Source: Lagopus muta (taxonomy: Eukaryota; Chordata; Aves; Galliformes; Phasianidae). Taken from it: DNA of 64,000 bases. The position numbers and the translations under genes were made by a program. Location: positions 42,932,103 through 42,996,102 of the forward strand of contig NC_064435.1 in NCBI RefSeq assembly GCF_023343835.1, given 5' to 3'. This document shows positions 1 through 13,410 of this stretch, in pieces (within the stretch, counting starts at the first letter, position 1; every line of letters starts with the position of its first letter). A model generated the notes under the pieces. The model had not been told where the DNA came from and did no database searches. It worked only from the letters and a program-made list of their open reading frames with translations.

Positions 1-3000
1 CTTCTATTCATGTGTTCATTAATTAGGAATAATGATATTTCTGGCAATTATGCATGTAGCCAAAGAGGATGACTGGGTCCTATGTGCACAGGAGGAACAT
101 TGGAAGTCCTAAGGTTTTCACATACATGCACAAATGCACACTTCATGAAAAATAAACCACTTAAAATTGATGTACTTTAAAGATGATATATACTTTAAGG
201 AAATCTCCTTCAAGCTATGTACCAAACCTTTAAACCATCTTATATTTTTCTTTATCTAATGATGACAATGTGAGAAATCTCTGCTTGTGTACAAGGCTGG
301 AAATTCTGTTCTCAGGATGAAGTTTCTGGTGACATGGCTATGTCTGCCTAAAGTAGATAGAGAAGTAATCTCTTTCTACATCTCTCAGACTAGGTGAGGT
401 TGGCCTAAAGCACTGACTTACAGCAGCTGCCTGGGAAAATAATGCTTTTACCTGCTGTGCTTATAGCAAGGCTGAGATGCTTGTAGACCTTGGGGATGTA
501 GAAGAACTAAATGAGTGAAAATATTCTTTTTCTTTTTGTGCAAATATTGCATTTCTTGAACATGATTGTTTTACTACAACCACACCAGAACCATCTCTGT
601 AACGGGAGCATAAACGTGGCTCAGGGCGGAGAAACCTGGACACACTGAACAATCCCACATGTGTAATATAAGTTCATTTAAACTTTAATTAGTTTTAACT
701 ATGTGTAGCTGCGAAGAGAAAAATATTTTGAATGCTTTTACAATTGCTAGCTAGAGCCCTGAATTACATTAACAGATAGTTTCTCTTCCCCAAAGAATGA
801 AGCTTTTTTTCTGCCACTTGGTCACAGTTACTACATGAAATGATGATCATCTTTTTAAATAGCTCTACACAGATGCTTTTTGTCTGTTCAGCATGTGATA
901 TTTCTGCAATATTTTCTCTAAATTGCTGTGACTGAGGTGTCCAGAGTGCAATCATTCTGCTGCCAACATTAAATTGACAAAGGATGACAGATAAAAACAT
1001 TACATGTTGAAACAACTCAACTGTCTGTCATTGGAGAATTGTGTAATTCATCTCTTTGATTCCTATTTAGCTTCTGATAACTGCTGTTAAGAGGATAGTT
1101 TAATCTCAGGGTTTTGTTGTAACAAGTTTATTAGAATTTTACTAAGGAGAAGCTATGAATTAAAAGAGAATATTCTAAGATGATTAACTTTGCTGTTTTC
1201 AGACTACATTACTGTGAGTCAGTCAGGTTGGGACAATAGCTCTGTACTGCTTCACTGAGAACCTGGGAGATAAAAGCATTTCACTGTATCTGAAGGATGC
1301 ATTCTTTCTTCTTTATGGTTTTCAAATTCGAACTTTGTGTTCCTTAGCCCCTTTTGCACACAATGTGAGAAGTATATGCAATAGAACATTATTCCTGTAA
1401 TCTTGAGACCCTCATCCAGCTGCAAACCTGAAATATTTCAGTGGTTCAGCTGAGAGTATCGCACACAGAATGGGATGTGAATTATTCCTGGCCACTCTGT
1501 TTTTTGGCATGCACAGCAAAAGTCACGACGATGCTTTCAAGATCATTCCTTGCTCCCTCTGCATGAAAGACTATTTCAGTTTGTATGGAGATGCCTCCTA
1601 CCAGATTGGCCAGGTCCCTCATCAGGAAGGCAGAATTTGGAATGTACCTTCCAGGCATACAGCAGGATCACATGTTACTGTCACACCGCTCTATGTAATG
1701 CAGGAGCTACACCATGCACACCAGACAAAATCCATGGAAAGGAACGTGAGAGGAAAACTTATCATTTTTTATCAATGAAAACAACCTCTAACTCAGTGTG
1801 GGTAGTTTTGGAGAACTTTGTGTCCAAGAGTAGTTAGAGATAAGCATTCTTTAAATGGAGAAGAAGCTGAATAAGGTCTTTGCCCCTCGCCAGACTGAGA
1901 CATATCTATCACACATCTAAGGAATATGTAAGTAATTTGAATTTTAAAATGTCTATAGCATTGTTTTCATAGGCTTGATCTCATTTATCAATATTAAATT
2001 TGTGCTAATTTTGGTTGTACAAATATTCATTGAAGAACAAGTGGTGAGCTTCTTCCTAAAACATGAATAGACTAGAAGCAAGACTTCCATTACTGTAACA
2101 TACCCAACCATATTAAAAAGAATTAGACCAACTCAAAGATTCCACATAAACCAGAACAATTCTAATTCTCGTGGCTGAGGATTCTTCTAAACTACTGTTT
2201 ATCCATTGGTACAAATTATGCTCACTTGTACAATGATGTGCATTACACTTGGAAATTCACCTTGTGGACACAAGCACTTACAAGATTCTTTGCACAGTTC
2301 ATCATTTCTGTACTTCTTTCTACCACAGTCCATGGATTGCAAGGAGAAACTAGAAATGAAAAGAGAAACAAGCTTGTAGTGTCTGAATTTCTCACTTTGC
2401 AAAGTTTAGTTCACTTTTGGTATATAGCACAAGCTGTTTTTTTATGATTAAACTGCATTTTACAATATTTTTAACATAAATACTGTTTCTAGGAATCTTT
2501 TTATTTATATCTCTTTTTTTTTTTTTTTTTACTACCTTGACTACCCACATTTGCTCTTCACTTTCCCATGCTATTTCCCATGCCTCTACTGAACTGCTTC
2601 TGAGAATCCAGCCTAGTTTACTTTAGAGAAAATCAGTTGGGTTATTACAAATTATTTTCATTGGTTAGTTGACTTTAACTAAGTGATTTTAATCACCGTG
2701 GGTTGGGATTTACACTTTTCCTTCTATTGAACAGGGGACTTGGGAACAATTTCCAGTAAGGAGTCAATAACAAATTAGGGCAGGAATTTCTTCAGCAAAC
2801 ACTCCAACTACTGTTCTGCAAGAGGAGAGTCTATCTCGTCACGTGAAGTAGCTTAAGGTAAGGTAAGAGGGAAATCTGAGGAATTAAATAACTGCAATAT
2901 TAAATAGTTGTAACTGGAGAATAGCCATCTTACTCCATGGGGACTTCAAAGGGAAATGAATGAAGAATGAAAGAATGGAAAAGAGGAAAACAGAAAAAAA

Positions 3001-6000
3001 ATGAAAAAACGATAATAGCGGACTAGCTGCTCTTGTCCCTGTCTTGGATTTGGCTATGAGCTGACCTACTAATGCCAGGAGTGTGATTTAGACCATAATA
3101 CCTGCATCAAAATATCAGCAAGCACAGGAAGAACCCTGGAGATCAAAACACAAAAGAAGACAGCAAGGAGAGACTTCTCCTCCAGTACATTAAAAGCAGA
3201 CATTCTCTGGAATTCCCTGCTGCTTTGTCCTTGGCAATACCTAGTCCCCCTCTGTCTGCAGAATACAATACCACGTAATGGGATTTACCTCCTCTGACAG
3301 CATAATTTGAAAAGAGAATGAATTACTTTCTACAGAAAAGATTCTGCAAGAGGATTGTTTCCTGTGACTACTTTAAAATAGCATCACAGTTAACGAAGTT
3401 GCATAATGTTGCTCTTGTGATTTTCCCAGATGGCTGATATAATAAGCTAATAATGAAAAATGCATTTTCAGTATGAACTTCCAGACTAAAATTCATACAA
3501 TCTTTGAAATTACAAATGATTTTGTGAGCTCACAGTGGCTGAATAACTAATGAGACTCAGCAGATAACTCAATTTAATGTATGACTTGCTATTACTTTTA
3601 ATCACTCAGCTCCAACAATTTCATCATAGATTTTTTTCTTCAGAACTTTGAAACACCGAGTTAGCTCAGCTGCATTGAATAGAGACTGCATCAGAGTAAC
3701 TGGTTATCTTTAAATGGAAGCTCAAAATACAGGTAAGTAGCATTTGTGATAGAAAACTGCCTGATTTCAACGAAGATATTTGGTGGGTTAGAATGACATC
3801 TAGTGACTAATTCAGGTTCTATTGCTGAGATATAAAAATGAGGGGGAAAAAAAAAAAAACAAAACCAAAACTAAACCCACAGAACAAAACTCTGCTTTCC
3901 CCTGATAATTATTTCTTTGCTGCCTCTTATGGAAGACTTAATGTAAAGGAAGACATAAATATAAATGACAGCAAACCAAATCCGGAAACAATGAAACTGC
4001 AAGAAAAATCACTGAATTAAAGGCAAAAAAGGCATTGGTGTAAGGGGAAAAAGCAGTAAAATGTGTAATGTTTCTGAGACTCTGGGAACTCAAAATTAAG
4101 ACCCCATCCCACTCTTCAATACAGATTTATCATTCAGGAAATAACATCTCTCTTTTATATGTGTTCTACCCAGGCAAATAAATGTTAAGAGACCCTTGAA
4201 ATAATTTTATGAACAGAAGCTCACCCATGTTGTGAAAATATAGTTTTATAGAGACCCAAATCTCCAGCTATGAATGATAACCAGTGGTTCTCTCCTATGT
4301 GATGCAATCATTCCACTGATTCCACAACAGTGCGTAACAGGGAAAGAGTTCATACGGTATCTCATCCAAGTTTAATATTAACAGGAAAATATTTGTATTT
4401 GGTTAATCCTAAGAATATGCAAAGATTTTTTTCCGTGTCTAATTCTGGATACACAGCTGCAAGTTGTTGAGACTGGGGATTTGAGAGACAAATAAGAGGG
4501 GTAATAGTTAAAAATCAGTTCTATGTCTGAAAGTAGAAAAAAAGTTTTTAATTGAATTGAATATTCAAATTATTTGGAGTACATATAAAGTTGAAAAAAG
4601 ATTGAACATTATTCCCAATCTTTGGCAAACCTCTGGTACTCAGAAGGTAGCTGTGGCAACGACATTGCTTATGGTAACTTTCTGAGTAAGTAAGAAGTGC
4701 TTTCTTCTTTGAATCTGCAGTGCTTTTTGATAATACATGATTAGTCTTGTCCTGTGATAAATGTCACCATCTCCTGTTATTTGTTTAATGTGTGGGGATA
4801 TTGATCACTGACAGTAGCAATGATACTGACACTCACACAGACTGGGGTCTGGGGTGACTCAGTGATCAAAGACTACCACTGCTCTCTTGTCTTTTCTGTA
4901 CTTTCAGATTAGATTTATCCCCTTTGTGAAAACCAGCTGTAGCAAATACTTGGAAAAGCAGATTCTGCATCCAGGGGCGCTGAAGATAAATATGTTCAAC
5001 ATCATACACTCATATACAGCATGACTGGAGCTCCAATATGTATTTCAGATAATTTCAGTGCATGCAAAACCTTTTTCACCCTTATTCATTTCATGAATGA
5101 CAGCAATGAATATTGTAATGTATGAGAGACAAAGAACTTACGAACGAATAGGCAGGAACAGAGAAAATGAGATGTGAACTGAAAGTCAGGAAGGAATATA
5201 TTGGAATTGTCTGTATTTTAGTGTTTAGATTCACTCTGTGTGGGCATTGCTTACAGAAAACCAGTCATAGGAAAGGTCAGAAAATGTCAGTGTCAGATAG
5301 CATGGGCCTGATCTGATAGGCTTTCAGAGAAAAAAATACACTGTGTTCTGTGCTAAGGGTGAGGGCAGAAAAATCCCTTACATTTTCAGTAAAAACATTC
5401 TGGAATAAATTTCTGTTCTGCAAGCCCAAATCTGAGCTTTACTGAAGCAGACATGAAAACTGTTTCCTGCAGCATACTGGGACCTGGTGATGTGGATACT
5501 GACAAGGAATCAAGAGTTTTCCTAAAGCTCTTTCTAATGCTTACTACACACTGATTACCAAACATGTTTTTTCTCTACTAATGCCTACTTTGTCTACACA
5601 AATTCTGAATGCTTGTTCAGCTGGGTATTTGCATACACTGGACAGCTTCTGTAGGGAGTTAATTTAGCTAATAAAACATAAAGAAATGATCTAGAATAAG
5701 GCTAAGGAAGCTTAGAGGCAAAACAACACAGAACTGCCACTGAGCATGACATTTTGTTCCTTTACCTACCTAATTTCGGGTATTCAGCTTATCCCCGTGC
5801 TCAGCATTGCACTCATAAACAACCTGAAATTGTGGCAAGCTATTCAACAGTAAGAAATATTTTAAGTAAAAATTAAGTTTGATAATCCATCTGATGTCTT
5901 CTCGGGAATTAATCTCTGGCTAATCATCATCAGTGACAAAAATGTTACAGTTTCTTTGTTACTGTTTCTGAATAGTTTCACATTTTTTTCTGGTTCCTTA

Positions 6001-9000
6001 TCTAGTTCTTCTGGAGTATGAAGAAGAACATATGAAGAGGTTCTTGTAAACTTGCAAACCTTATTTACAAGCCACCAGATACTTTCACATTTCTAGATAT
6101 ATATATCTATCTATGAGGAGATATGCATGTATCTCCTAATCTTTAAGGCTATTCACTAAGGCTCATCTTAGTAAACATTATCTTAACCCAATTTGAATCA
6201 TGAGATGTGAGCATTAGAATGAGAGGAGGGAATGTGGTAGAGGTCTGCTTGGTAGCAAGTCCCCTCTGAGTGCTGACAACACGTTGGCTGCATATATCCT
6301 ATGCTTATGACATCTTTGCTACAGCAGGTGCAACTGTATGGAGATCACAGCTCTGTTGCTGTATTGAGCTTGTGTGGCAAGATTTATCTGAGGGTATGGA
6401 AGCTGCATGGGGCAGAGCCTGGCAGCTGCCCCATGTCAGGTAACAGCCAGCTCCAAAAGGGAGTGGGAAATCTGCTGGACATTATTGCTGGCATGATGAG
6501 TGTGTCAGTCTGTGTTCCTTGCAGTGCCCTGCAGAAGTCAGCTAGACTGCATGTAGGTATATAAAGCTGAAGTTACTGTTTTTTGACTGCTACAAAGAGC
6601 AAAGGGGTGAGTGCCTTTGTCTGAGTTACCTCTGGGTAATGCTTACTGTGTATTTATTTCCTTCACTCGGAATCTGAAGTAAACCTAATGACCTATCTGA
6701 ACACTTTCTAGAAGTTCAGGTCATGCATTGTTTTATTGTATATTTTCATCTTCTTGCATTTTCAGCTATTTTATGTTAAGCTGGAAGGAAATTAATGTCC
6801 TGGACCATTTTTATTCACTGGTATGGAACATGCTTATTACAAGAATTTTACATTATAGCAAGATATTTCTACTATTCTGGGTTATTCATATATTTATTAA
6901 AGGCCTTTACATATTTTTCATTTTTAAAAAAGTGGACAAGATCACCTCCATACCACTGCAGTACTGTAAAACTATTCTACCTGATAGGCAGGCAAGCTGC
7001 CTGGCTGCAGTTGTCTTAAATCATGACTTTCCATTTTCTTAACTCAGGTGGGAGCCATTTGAAAATGTTCACAGATATTACAGGATTTTCTATCGCTGTC
7101 AAGCATCACACACTAAGCTGTACAGAATCATAATTTCGTGCAGTTTGAAGATATTAATGTATGACTTCCTATGTCCCACGCCAAATAAAAACACTGTAAT
7201 TGAATTTTCTTGGGAAACATCTGTCTTTATTAAATTCAGTCAGCATACACAGATTTGTCTGCTAACTATGGGCATACTCTAATTAGACCACAGACTGAGA
7301 TGCTTCCCTGGCTTCATCTTATTGTCAGCCCTTGAGCCATGCTCACTTTGGGATTTGCACAGGCATTCTGTGACTGTAATTCAGGATTTCTCAGTGCATC
7401 TATACTTAGGTGCAAAATATACACCCAAGAGAAAGTTTAACTTCTGTCCTGTTCTCTTTCCATCTGAGTAGATATGCTCTGGCCTTTCTTCACTGAAACA
7501 CAGATGGAGAACATGTAAATCCCTATGAATAGAGCTAATTTTTCTATATCTGATTTTTAAGTTGGGCTTTTTATTGAAAAATAGGGGGGTCTACAGTGCA
7601 TGGGAATGAACAAATTTTATTCTAGTGTAATGAGTAAAGCAATTCTTGTGAAAAATTGCAGCACTCAGATGTAATGAAGATCTGTAAGCTAATTGTTTAA
7701 AGACAACTGTGGGAGCTGATGAGCTTCCTTTATGTCTGGTAGTGGAATTAGCATCTGTGCTGCCCTTGACTGATAAAGGGGATCAAACAAGCAAACTTGG
7801 ATGGAGAAATATTGATTCTCTGGTATACTATGGATGCAAGAGAAATAAGTTTTGGTAGATGGGATGAACTGTTACTCATTTGATGATTCTGCCTTCCCTG
7901 GCAAAGAGAAGGATACAATTACTAAAACCATACCTTGCACAGCCCTATTTCCATAATTTCTATTGAAACTGAGTGACAGTATTGCTGGTAACTCAAATCT
8001 ACCTCATAATGTTAGACAAAACTAGAAGATGGTTCCTTAAGAGCCTGCAAAATACACACAGCTGCACAGCTACCTCCCACTCTCTGCTCTAATAGAGCAA
8101 ATGAAGGGAGGATGCATTCTTATTTCATTTGAAATTGGAAATAATTCCACAGAAATTAATGGAGCTCCCCAGTGCAAGATGGATGTGAAAAAAATGCCTG
8201 GCCCAGAAGCTGTAAATTAAGTGTAAGTGAAATTTAGAGAGACAAAGAGAAATTTGTGTAGTAAGAAGCTATATAGAAATAAAATGCATTCTATTCAACT
8301 GGCTGAGAACAAAAATGAATCAAAATATTAATGAATACTGCAGACTAAGAAATAACTTCTGCTTCACTGCTTCTTTCTGTCTCTCTCTCTGCTGCTATTT
8401 TCACAGTGGCTGAGGTTATTGACGAAATTAACTGATATATTTCCTACTTCATGCAGTTGATTATGTGAGAGAACCATCAGACATAACTATAATATCCTTG
8501 AACCTGGAAGGAAAGAATGTATTAAATACTGAATTCAATTAAATTCTGAACTACAATTCTAACTCATGAAAAAAGAAACAGCAGTATACCTAAATGATTT
8601 TGTTTTGTTTTGGCAAATTCCAAGGTAATTTCAGGTGATACTCTAATTGTGTTGTTGTGGTATTGTATGCCACTAATAACTTGGCATTTGCATGAACAGG
8701 GGAGCATACAAGATTGTGAATTAGTGTTTGCAAAAATAGCCCAAGCCACTCAATTCCTCCTTGGCAGAAAAAATTACAGAGTCAAAAAGCATGAGTCTGA
8801 TGAGAACAAAGGGGAAGCAGCTGAACAGAAAATTGCAAAAAATACCACTTCTACAAAATAATTATTTCTTGCTGGCTCCTCTTGTCTTCTTTAAAATAGG
8901 TCTACTGTATTGATTGAATTACTGGAGCAGTGTTGAGATGGTCAAGGAAGTCATATAATCTTAAAAAGATGGGAGGGAATACAGGTAGTTAGAAAACTGC

Positions 9001-10540
9001 TATAGCTGAATTTTACTAAAAAAATTATCTGATAATGAGCTGTTTCTTACTCCTGCAATACTAAGGATTTCATGTTCCAGTTGGGTGTTTGTAGCTGAAG
9101 TTCATCTTTGACCTGCAAACTATTATTTTGGGTTGATTTCGGTAAGATATGCTGTTCCTCTAAAATGGGCTGAATTTTTTTTCATGGGAATTGTACCCTC
9201 CAGAGACAATGAAGTTTCAAATTCTCTCTTATCAGATATGCATTTAGAATCACTTCCAAAAGCTTGTGCTCTTTGACTGCTCATATAGCAGTCCAATACT
9301 TGTGCAATACTTCCACTTCTTTGGGCCAGTAGTCCAACTGCTCACTTGTTACAAACCGAAATAAGATGAAGTATTGCACAAGCAGGGGAGCAGAACCTGC
9401 TTCCCTTTCCTAAGTCAGATGAAAGGAACTTTGTTGCAGAGGTTAAAAACAACAACTTCACATTCACTTCACTTGGGGAGGTGAGGGGGTATTATTGCTT
9501 CTCTGTAGTTCCTTTTGCTGATTTACACTTGGAAATGAGGAAGACCCAAAGAAAAGTGGAACACATCTTTTTGCACAGCGTGACCTTATGCCTGTATCAG
9601 CAGTTTTGAAAATTTAACTGATCCTTTTGTGAAATGCTGCTGTTATCATTTTATTACAGAATTAATATAGATAACAGCTTTAACTGAGTGAAAAACAGTC
9701 TTATTGGCCTCAGAAATCTTCACATACCATCGCTATTGTTAGGGGCAATCTTGTGGAGTTTACTGAGTTGACGACTCTGGATGAATACTTTACCTTAAGG
9801 ATAAGCAACACTCAAAACTATAGTCCTTGGGAATGTCTAAATCAGAAGATTTTCAATGCCCAGTAACAAGATATGGATAATACATAAGCAGAAACACAGA
9901 TGAATTTTCTAGACAAAAGCATATTAGTACATTTGGCACTGTGCCTTAAAATCACAGGATTTCCTTAATTGCTGGAAAATTTCTGTGGTACTGGAACATT
10001 AATTACATCTTCCACTTTCATATAATAACCAGTGTTTGTTCTGTTCATTAACTTGTCCATCAAAGTTTATGTGCCAATTTGCAGTCCCCTCTATTACAAC
10101 CATTTGGTTATACTTTTCAAAACTGCTGGGGCTTAGGTTAAGCACTGCTCCCTCACTACCTTTTGTAAATTTCATCTAACAACAGAAGTCTACTAAGGTG
10201 TATTAGTTGCCTGAATCACTGATTTGCTCCATCTTTAGTCCCAACCACCACTACTTATTTCCCCAGAATTAGCCTGCTGATAAACATGTCCATAGCATCC
10301 CACTGTACTTTCCACATTTGGTCATATTGTTTATTTACTTCTAATTTAAAAGATGACCTGTGCTCTCTTTGTAACTGACGCAAACTCATCTTTGTCAAAC
10401 CCAAATTCGTGGCAACTTTTTTCAGGGAAAGGATGATTTTTGTCTATCAGAGAATATAACATATACATGAAAAATATGGGATCCATTTCTAGCGTTAGTG
10501 ATTTTACTTTTAAGGTAATAGCAACTCTGTAGCACATATG
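1..10540. other. Gene-free AT-rich flank upstream of B4GALT6
   Basis: I see no coding exon, RNA gene or recognisable transposon in this stretch. Open frames here are short (about 100 codons or fewer), have no domain-like pattern, and are not flanked by convincing splice sites in a shared phase. It contains a T-run near 2512-2531, an A-rich run near 3844-3858 and a short inverted repeat at 9299-9382. Diverged old repeats or conserved regulatory elements could be present but cannot be recognised by eye. Confidence 0.6.
9299..9382. repeat. 15-bp perfect inverted repeat with 54-bp spacer
   Basis: The left arm at 9299-9313 (cttgtgcaatacttc) is the exact reverse complement of the right arm at 9368-9382. 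Pairing stops at the next base on both sides. The left arm also overlaps a direct repeat of caatactt (9294-9301 and 9305-9312 region). It could fold as a hairpin in RNA or be the remnant of a small inverted-repeat element. No target duplication or transposon signature is visible. Confidence 0.6.
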
Positions 10541-10544
10541 ATAC

Positions 10545-13410
10545 CCGGTAGTGATGAGGAAATGGCAGCTGGAGCAATTAGAGAAAGCATAGGGGAAAAT
10601 CAAGAGAAATACTTAAAAGGGATTAAGAAGTTATCCTTTAAGGAGGTGGCAAGACCAACTGCACAGCTGAAGTGCCTCTACGCCAATTCACACAGCTTGA
10701 GAAACAAACAGGGTGCACTAGAAGCTACTGTGCTACTAGAAATCCACAATGTAGTTGCTGTCACTGAAGCCAGGTGGGATGATTCACATGACTGGAGTGT
10801 GGCTGTTGACAATTACAAGCTGTTCAGAAGGGACAAGTGAGGAAGGAGGGGAGGGGGTGTTGCTATCTACATCAGCAAAGAAATAGAATCTGAAGAGTTG
10901 TCCCTAAAAGAATAGTCACGAACAAGTTGAAAGCCTACGGGTGACAGTTAGAGACTGAGACAGCAAAGGAAGCCTTCTCATTGGTGCCTATTACAGGCCA
11001 CCTTATCAAGCAGAACCTGTTGATGAGACCTTCTACCTCCAGTTACAGGAGGCATCCTGACTGCAAATATTTGTCCTGCTGGGGAACTTCAAACACACAG
11101 ACATCTTCTGGAAAAGTAGCATGGCTTCCTAAGTTAGAGAAGGACCCACCAGGAGGGATGCAATACTGGACCTGTTGGTCACCAATGCAAGTGAACTGAT
11201 CGGTGACATCAGGATTGGAAGCTGCCTGCCATGACCATGCTATGTCTGAGTTTATGCTCTGGAGGGATATGAGACAGGCAAAGAGTGAAACTAGGACACT
11301 AAATTTTAGGAAAGCAAGCTTCCAGGTGTTCAGGAAGCTATGCAACAAAACACCCTGGGAAACTGTCCTCATGAGTAAGGGCATAGAGAAGAGCTGACAG
11401 ATCTTTACAGAAGCTTTCTTCAAAGTGCAAGAGCTCTCTATCCCCAGGTATAGCAAGTCAGGAAAGGAAGGCAAGAGACTGGCATGACTGAACTTAGACC
11501 TGCTGATCAAACTGAAAAGCAAGAAGGAAAAGCACAGGCAATGGAAACAGGTATCATGGGAAGAGTGTAAGGAAGCTGGTAGGCTGTGTAGAGGTGGGGT
11601 CAGGAAAGCTAAGGCCCAGCTTGAACTAAACTTGGTAAGGGAGGTCAAGATCAAGAAAAACTTCTACAGGTACCTTGACCAGGAAAGTCCAGAAGGACGT
11701 ACCCCTCCTACACACAAGCAAACTGGTAACAACAGACAAGGAGAAGGCTGAGGTACTTGATTACTTTTTTTGCCTTGTTATCTCTGATAAATGGTCACCA
11801 CACAGCCCTCAACTGTTTGGTTTGGTAGGAGAGGGTTGGGAAAACAACATTCCTCCCACTGTAAGTGAAGATCAGGTTCATGACCACCTGAGGAACCTGA
11901 ACACCCACAAGTCTATGACTCCCAGCAAGATGCATCCCAGAATCCTAAAGGAAGTGGCTAACCAAGCCACAACAAGTGGTCACCAAGCCACTCTCAAAGA
12001 TACTGGAAAAGTCGTAGCAATCAGGTGAAGTCCCTGGTGATAGGAAAACACACCCATTTTTAAGAAGTGTAAAAAGCATGACTTTTGGGAACTATCAAAC
12101 TCTCTTTGGTACCTGAAAAGATCATGGAGCAAATCCTCCTGACAGCTATGCTAAGGCACATAGAAGACAGGGAGGTGATACAGGAGAACAAGTATGGCTT
12201 CACAAAGGGCAATTCCTGTTTGACCATGCTAGTGGCCTTTTAAGATGGTGTCACTACATCAATGGACAAGGGAAGAGCCACTGATATCATCTATCTTGAC
12301 TTCAGTAAGGTCTTTGACACGGTACCCCACAACACCCTCGTCTCCAAAATGGAAATATATGGATTTGATGAGTGGATTGTTCAATGGATGAAGAAATGGC
12401 TGCAGGATTGAGTCCAGAGTGGTGGTTAAGGCTCAGTGTCTGAATGGAGATTACTGATGAGTAGTGTTCCCCAGGAGTAAGTACTGGGACCAGTGCTCTT
12501 TAATATCTTCATCATTGACACTGACTGTGGGATTGAGTACACCATCAGCAAATTTGCTGATGACACCAAACTGTTGGGTGCAGTTGACACACTGGAAGGA
12601 CAGGATGCCATTCAGAGAGACCTAGACAGGCTTGAGCAGTGGGTACAGGTGAACCTCATGAAGTTCAACAAATTCAAATGCAAGGTCTTGCACCTGAGTC
12701 AAGGTTAACCCTCAATACCAATACAAGCTGGGGGATAAAAGGATTGAGTACATCCCTGCTGAAAAAGACCTGTGGGTATTGATGGATGGGAAGCCGGATG
12801 TGAGCCAGCAATGAGACCTCACAGCCCTGAAATCCAACCATATCCTGGGAAATGTCAAAAGAAGCGTGGCTAGCAGGGAAAAGGAGGTGATCCTGCCCCT
12901 CTACTCTGAGCTGGTGAGGCCTCACCTGGAGTACTGCAACCAGATGTGGAGTCCTCAGTCCTCAGAGAGTCATGGACCTGATGGGGTGCCTCCAGAGGAG
13001 GGCCACAAAAATGATCCAAGGAATGGAACACCTTTTGTATGAGGATAGGATAAAAGAGCTGGGCTGTTCAGCCTGGAGAAAAGAAGACTGTGAGATAGTG
13101 GTCTTTCACATCTAAGGCGGAGCTACAGGAAAAAAGGGGATGACTCTAGCATGGTCTGTTGTGATAGAACAAGGGAAAATAGCTTCAAGCTTAAAGAGGG
13201 TAGATTTAGGTTGGTTATGAGGAAAAAGTCCTTTAAAGTGAGGGTGATAAGGCATCAGCCAGATGTGGTGAATGCACTGTCCCTGGAGACTTTCAAAGTG
13301 AGGCTGAATCAGGCCCTTGGCAACCTGATTTATCTATGAATGTCCCTGTTCATTGTAGTTGGACTAGATGACCTTTAAAGGTCCCTCCCAATTAAGGATT
13401 TTATGATTCT
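10545..13410 (+). mobile_element. CR1 LINE, long degenerate copy with ORF2 remnants and 3' end
   Basis: This is a non-LTR retrotransposon of the chicken repeat 1 (CR1) family, about 2.9 kb. Near its left end, translation from 10538 contains a CR1 endonuclease start (LKCLYANSHSLRNKQ, then AVTEARWDDSHDWS). Around 10970 a 'GAYYRPP'-like stretch follows. Near 12490-12710 the reverse transcriptase is recognisable by FADDTKLLG (YADD-box equivalent) and the downstream [12 protein letters not shown]-type helix. The right end carries the usual CR1 3' tail: 'ggactagatgacctttaaaggtccc' logic ending in ttatgattct near 13410, with no poly(A). The reading frame is broken many times by stops and frameshifts, and the 5' UTR and ORF1 are missing, as is usual for 5'-truncated CR1 copies. 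It cannot be active. Confidence 0.9.

Noticed and set aside
1470-1778. 102-codon open frame near the left end
   Set aside because: It has no recognised family, no matching neighbouring exon, and an overlapping rival frame at 1550-1837; it is consistent with chance.
11043-11654. 203-codon minus-strand open frame
   Set aside because: It is antisense to the CR1 ORF2 region between its endonuclease and RT remnants; it is a shadow of the LINE.
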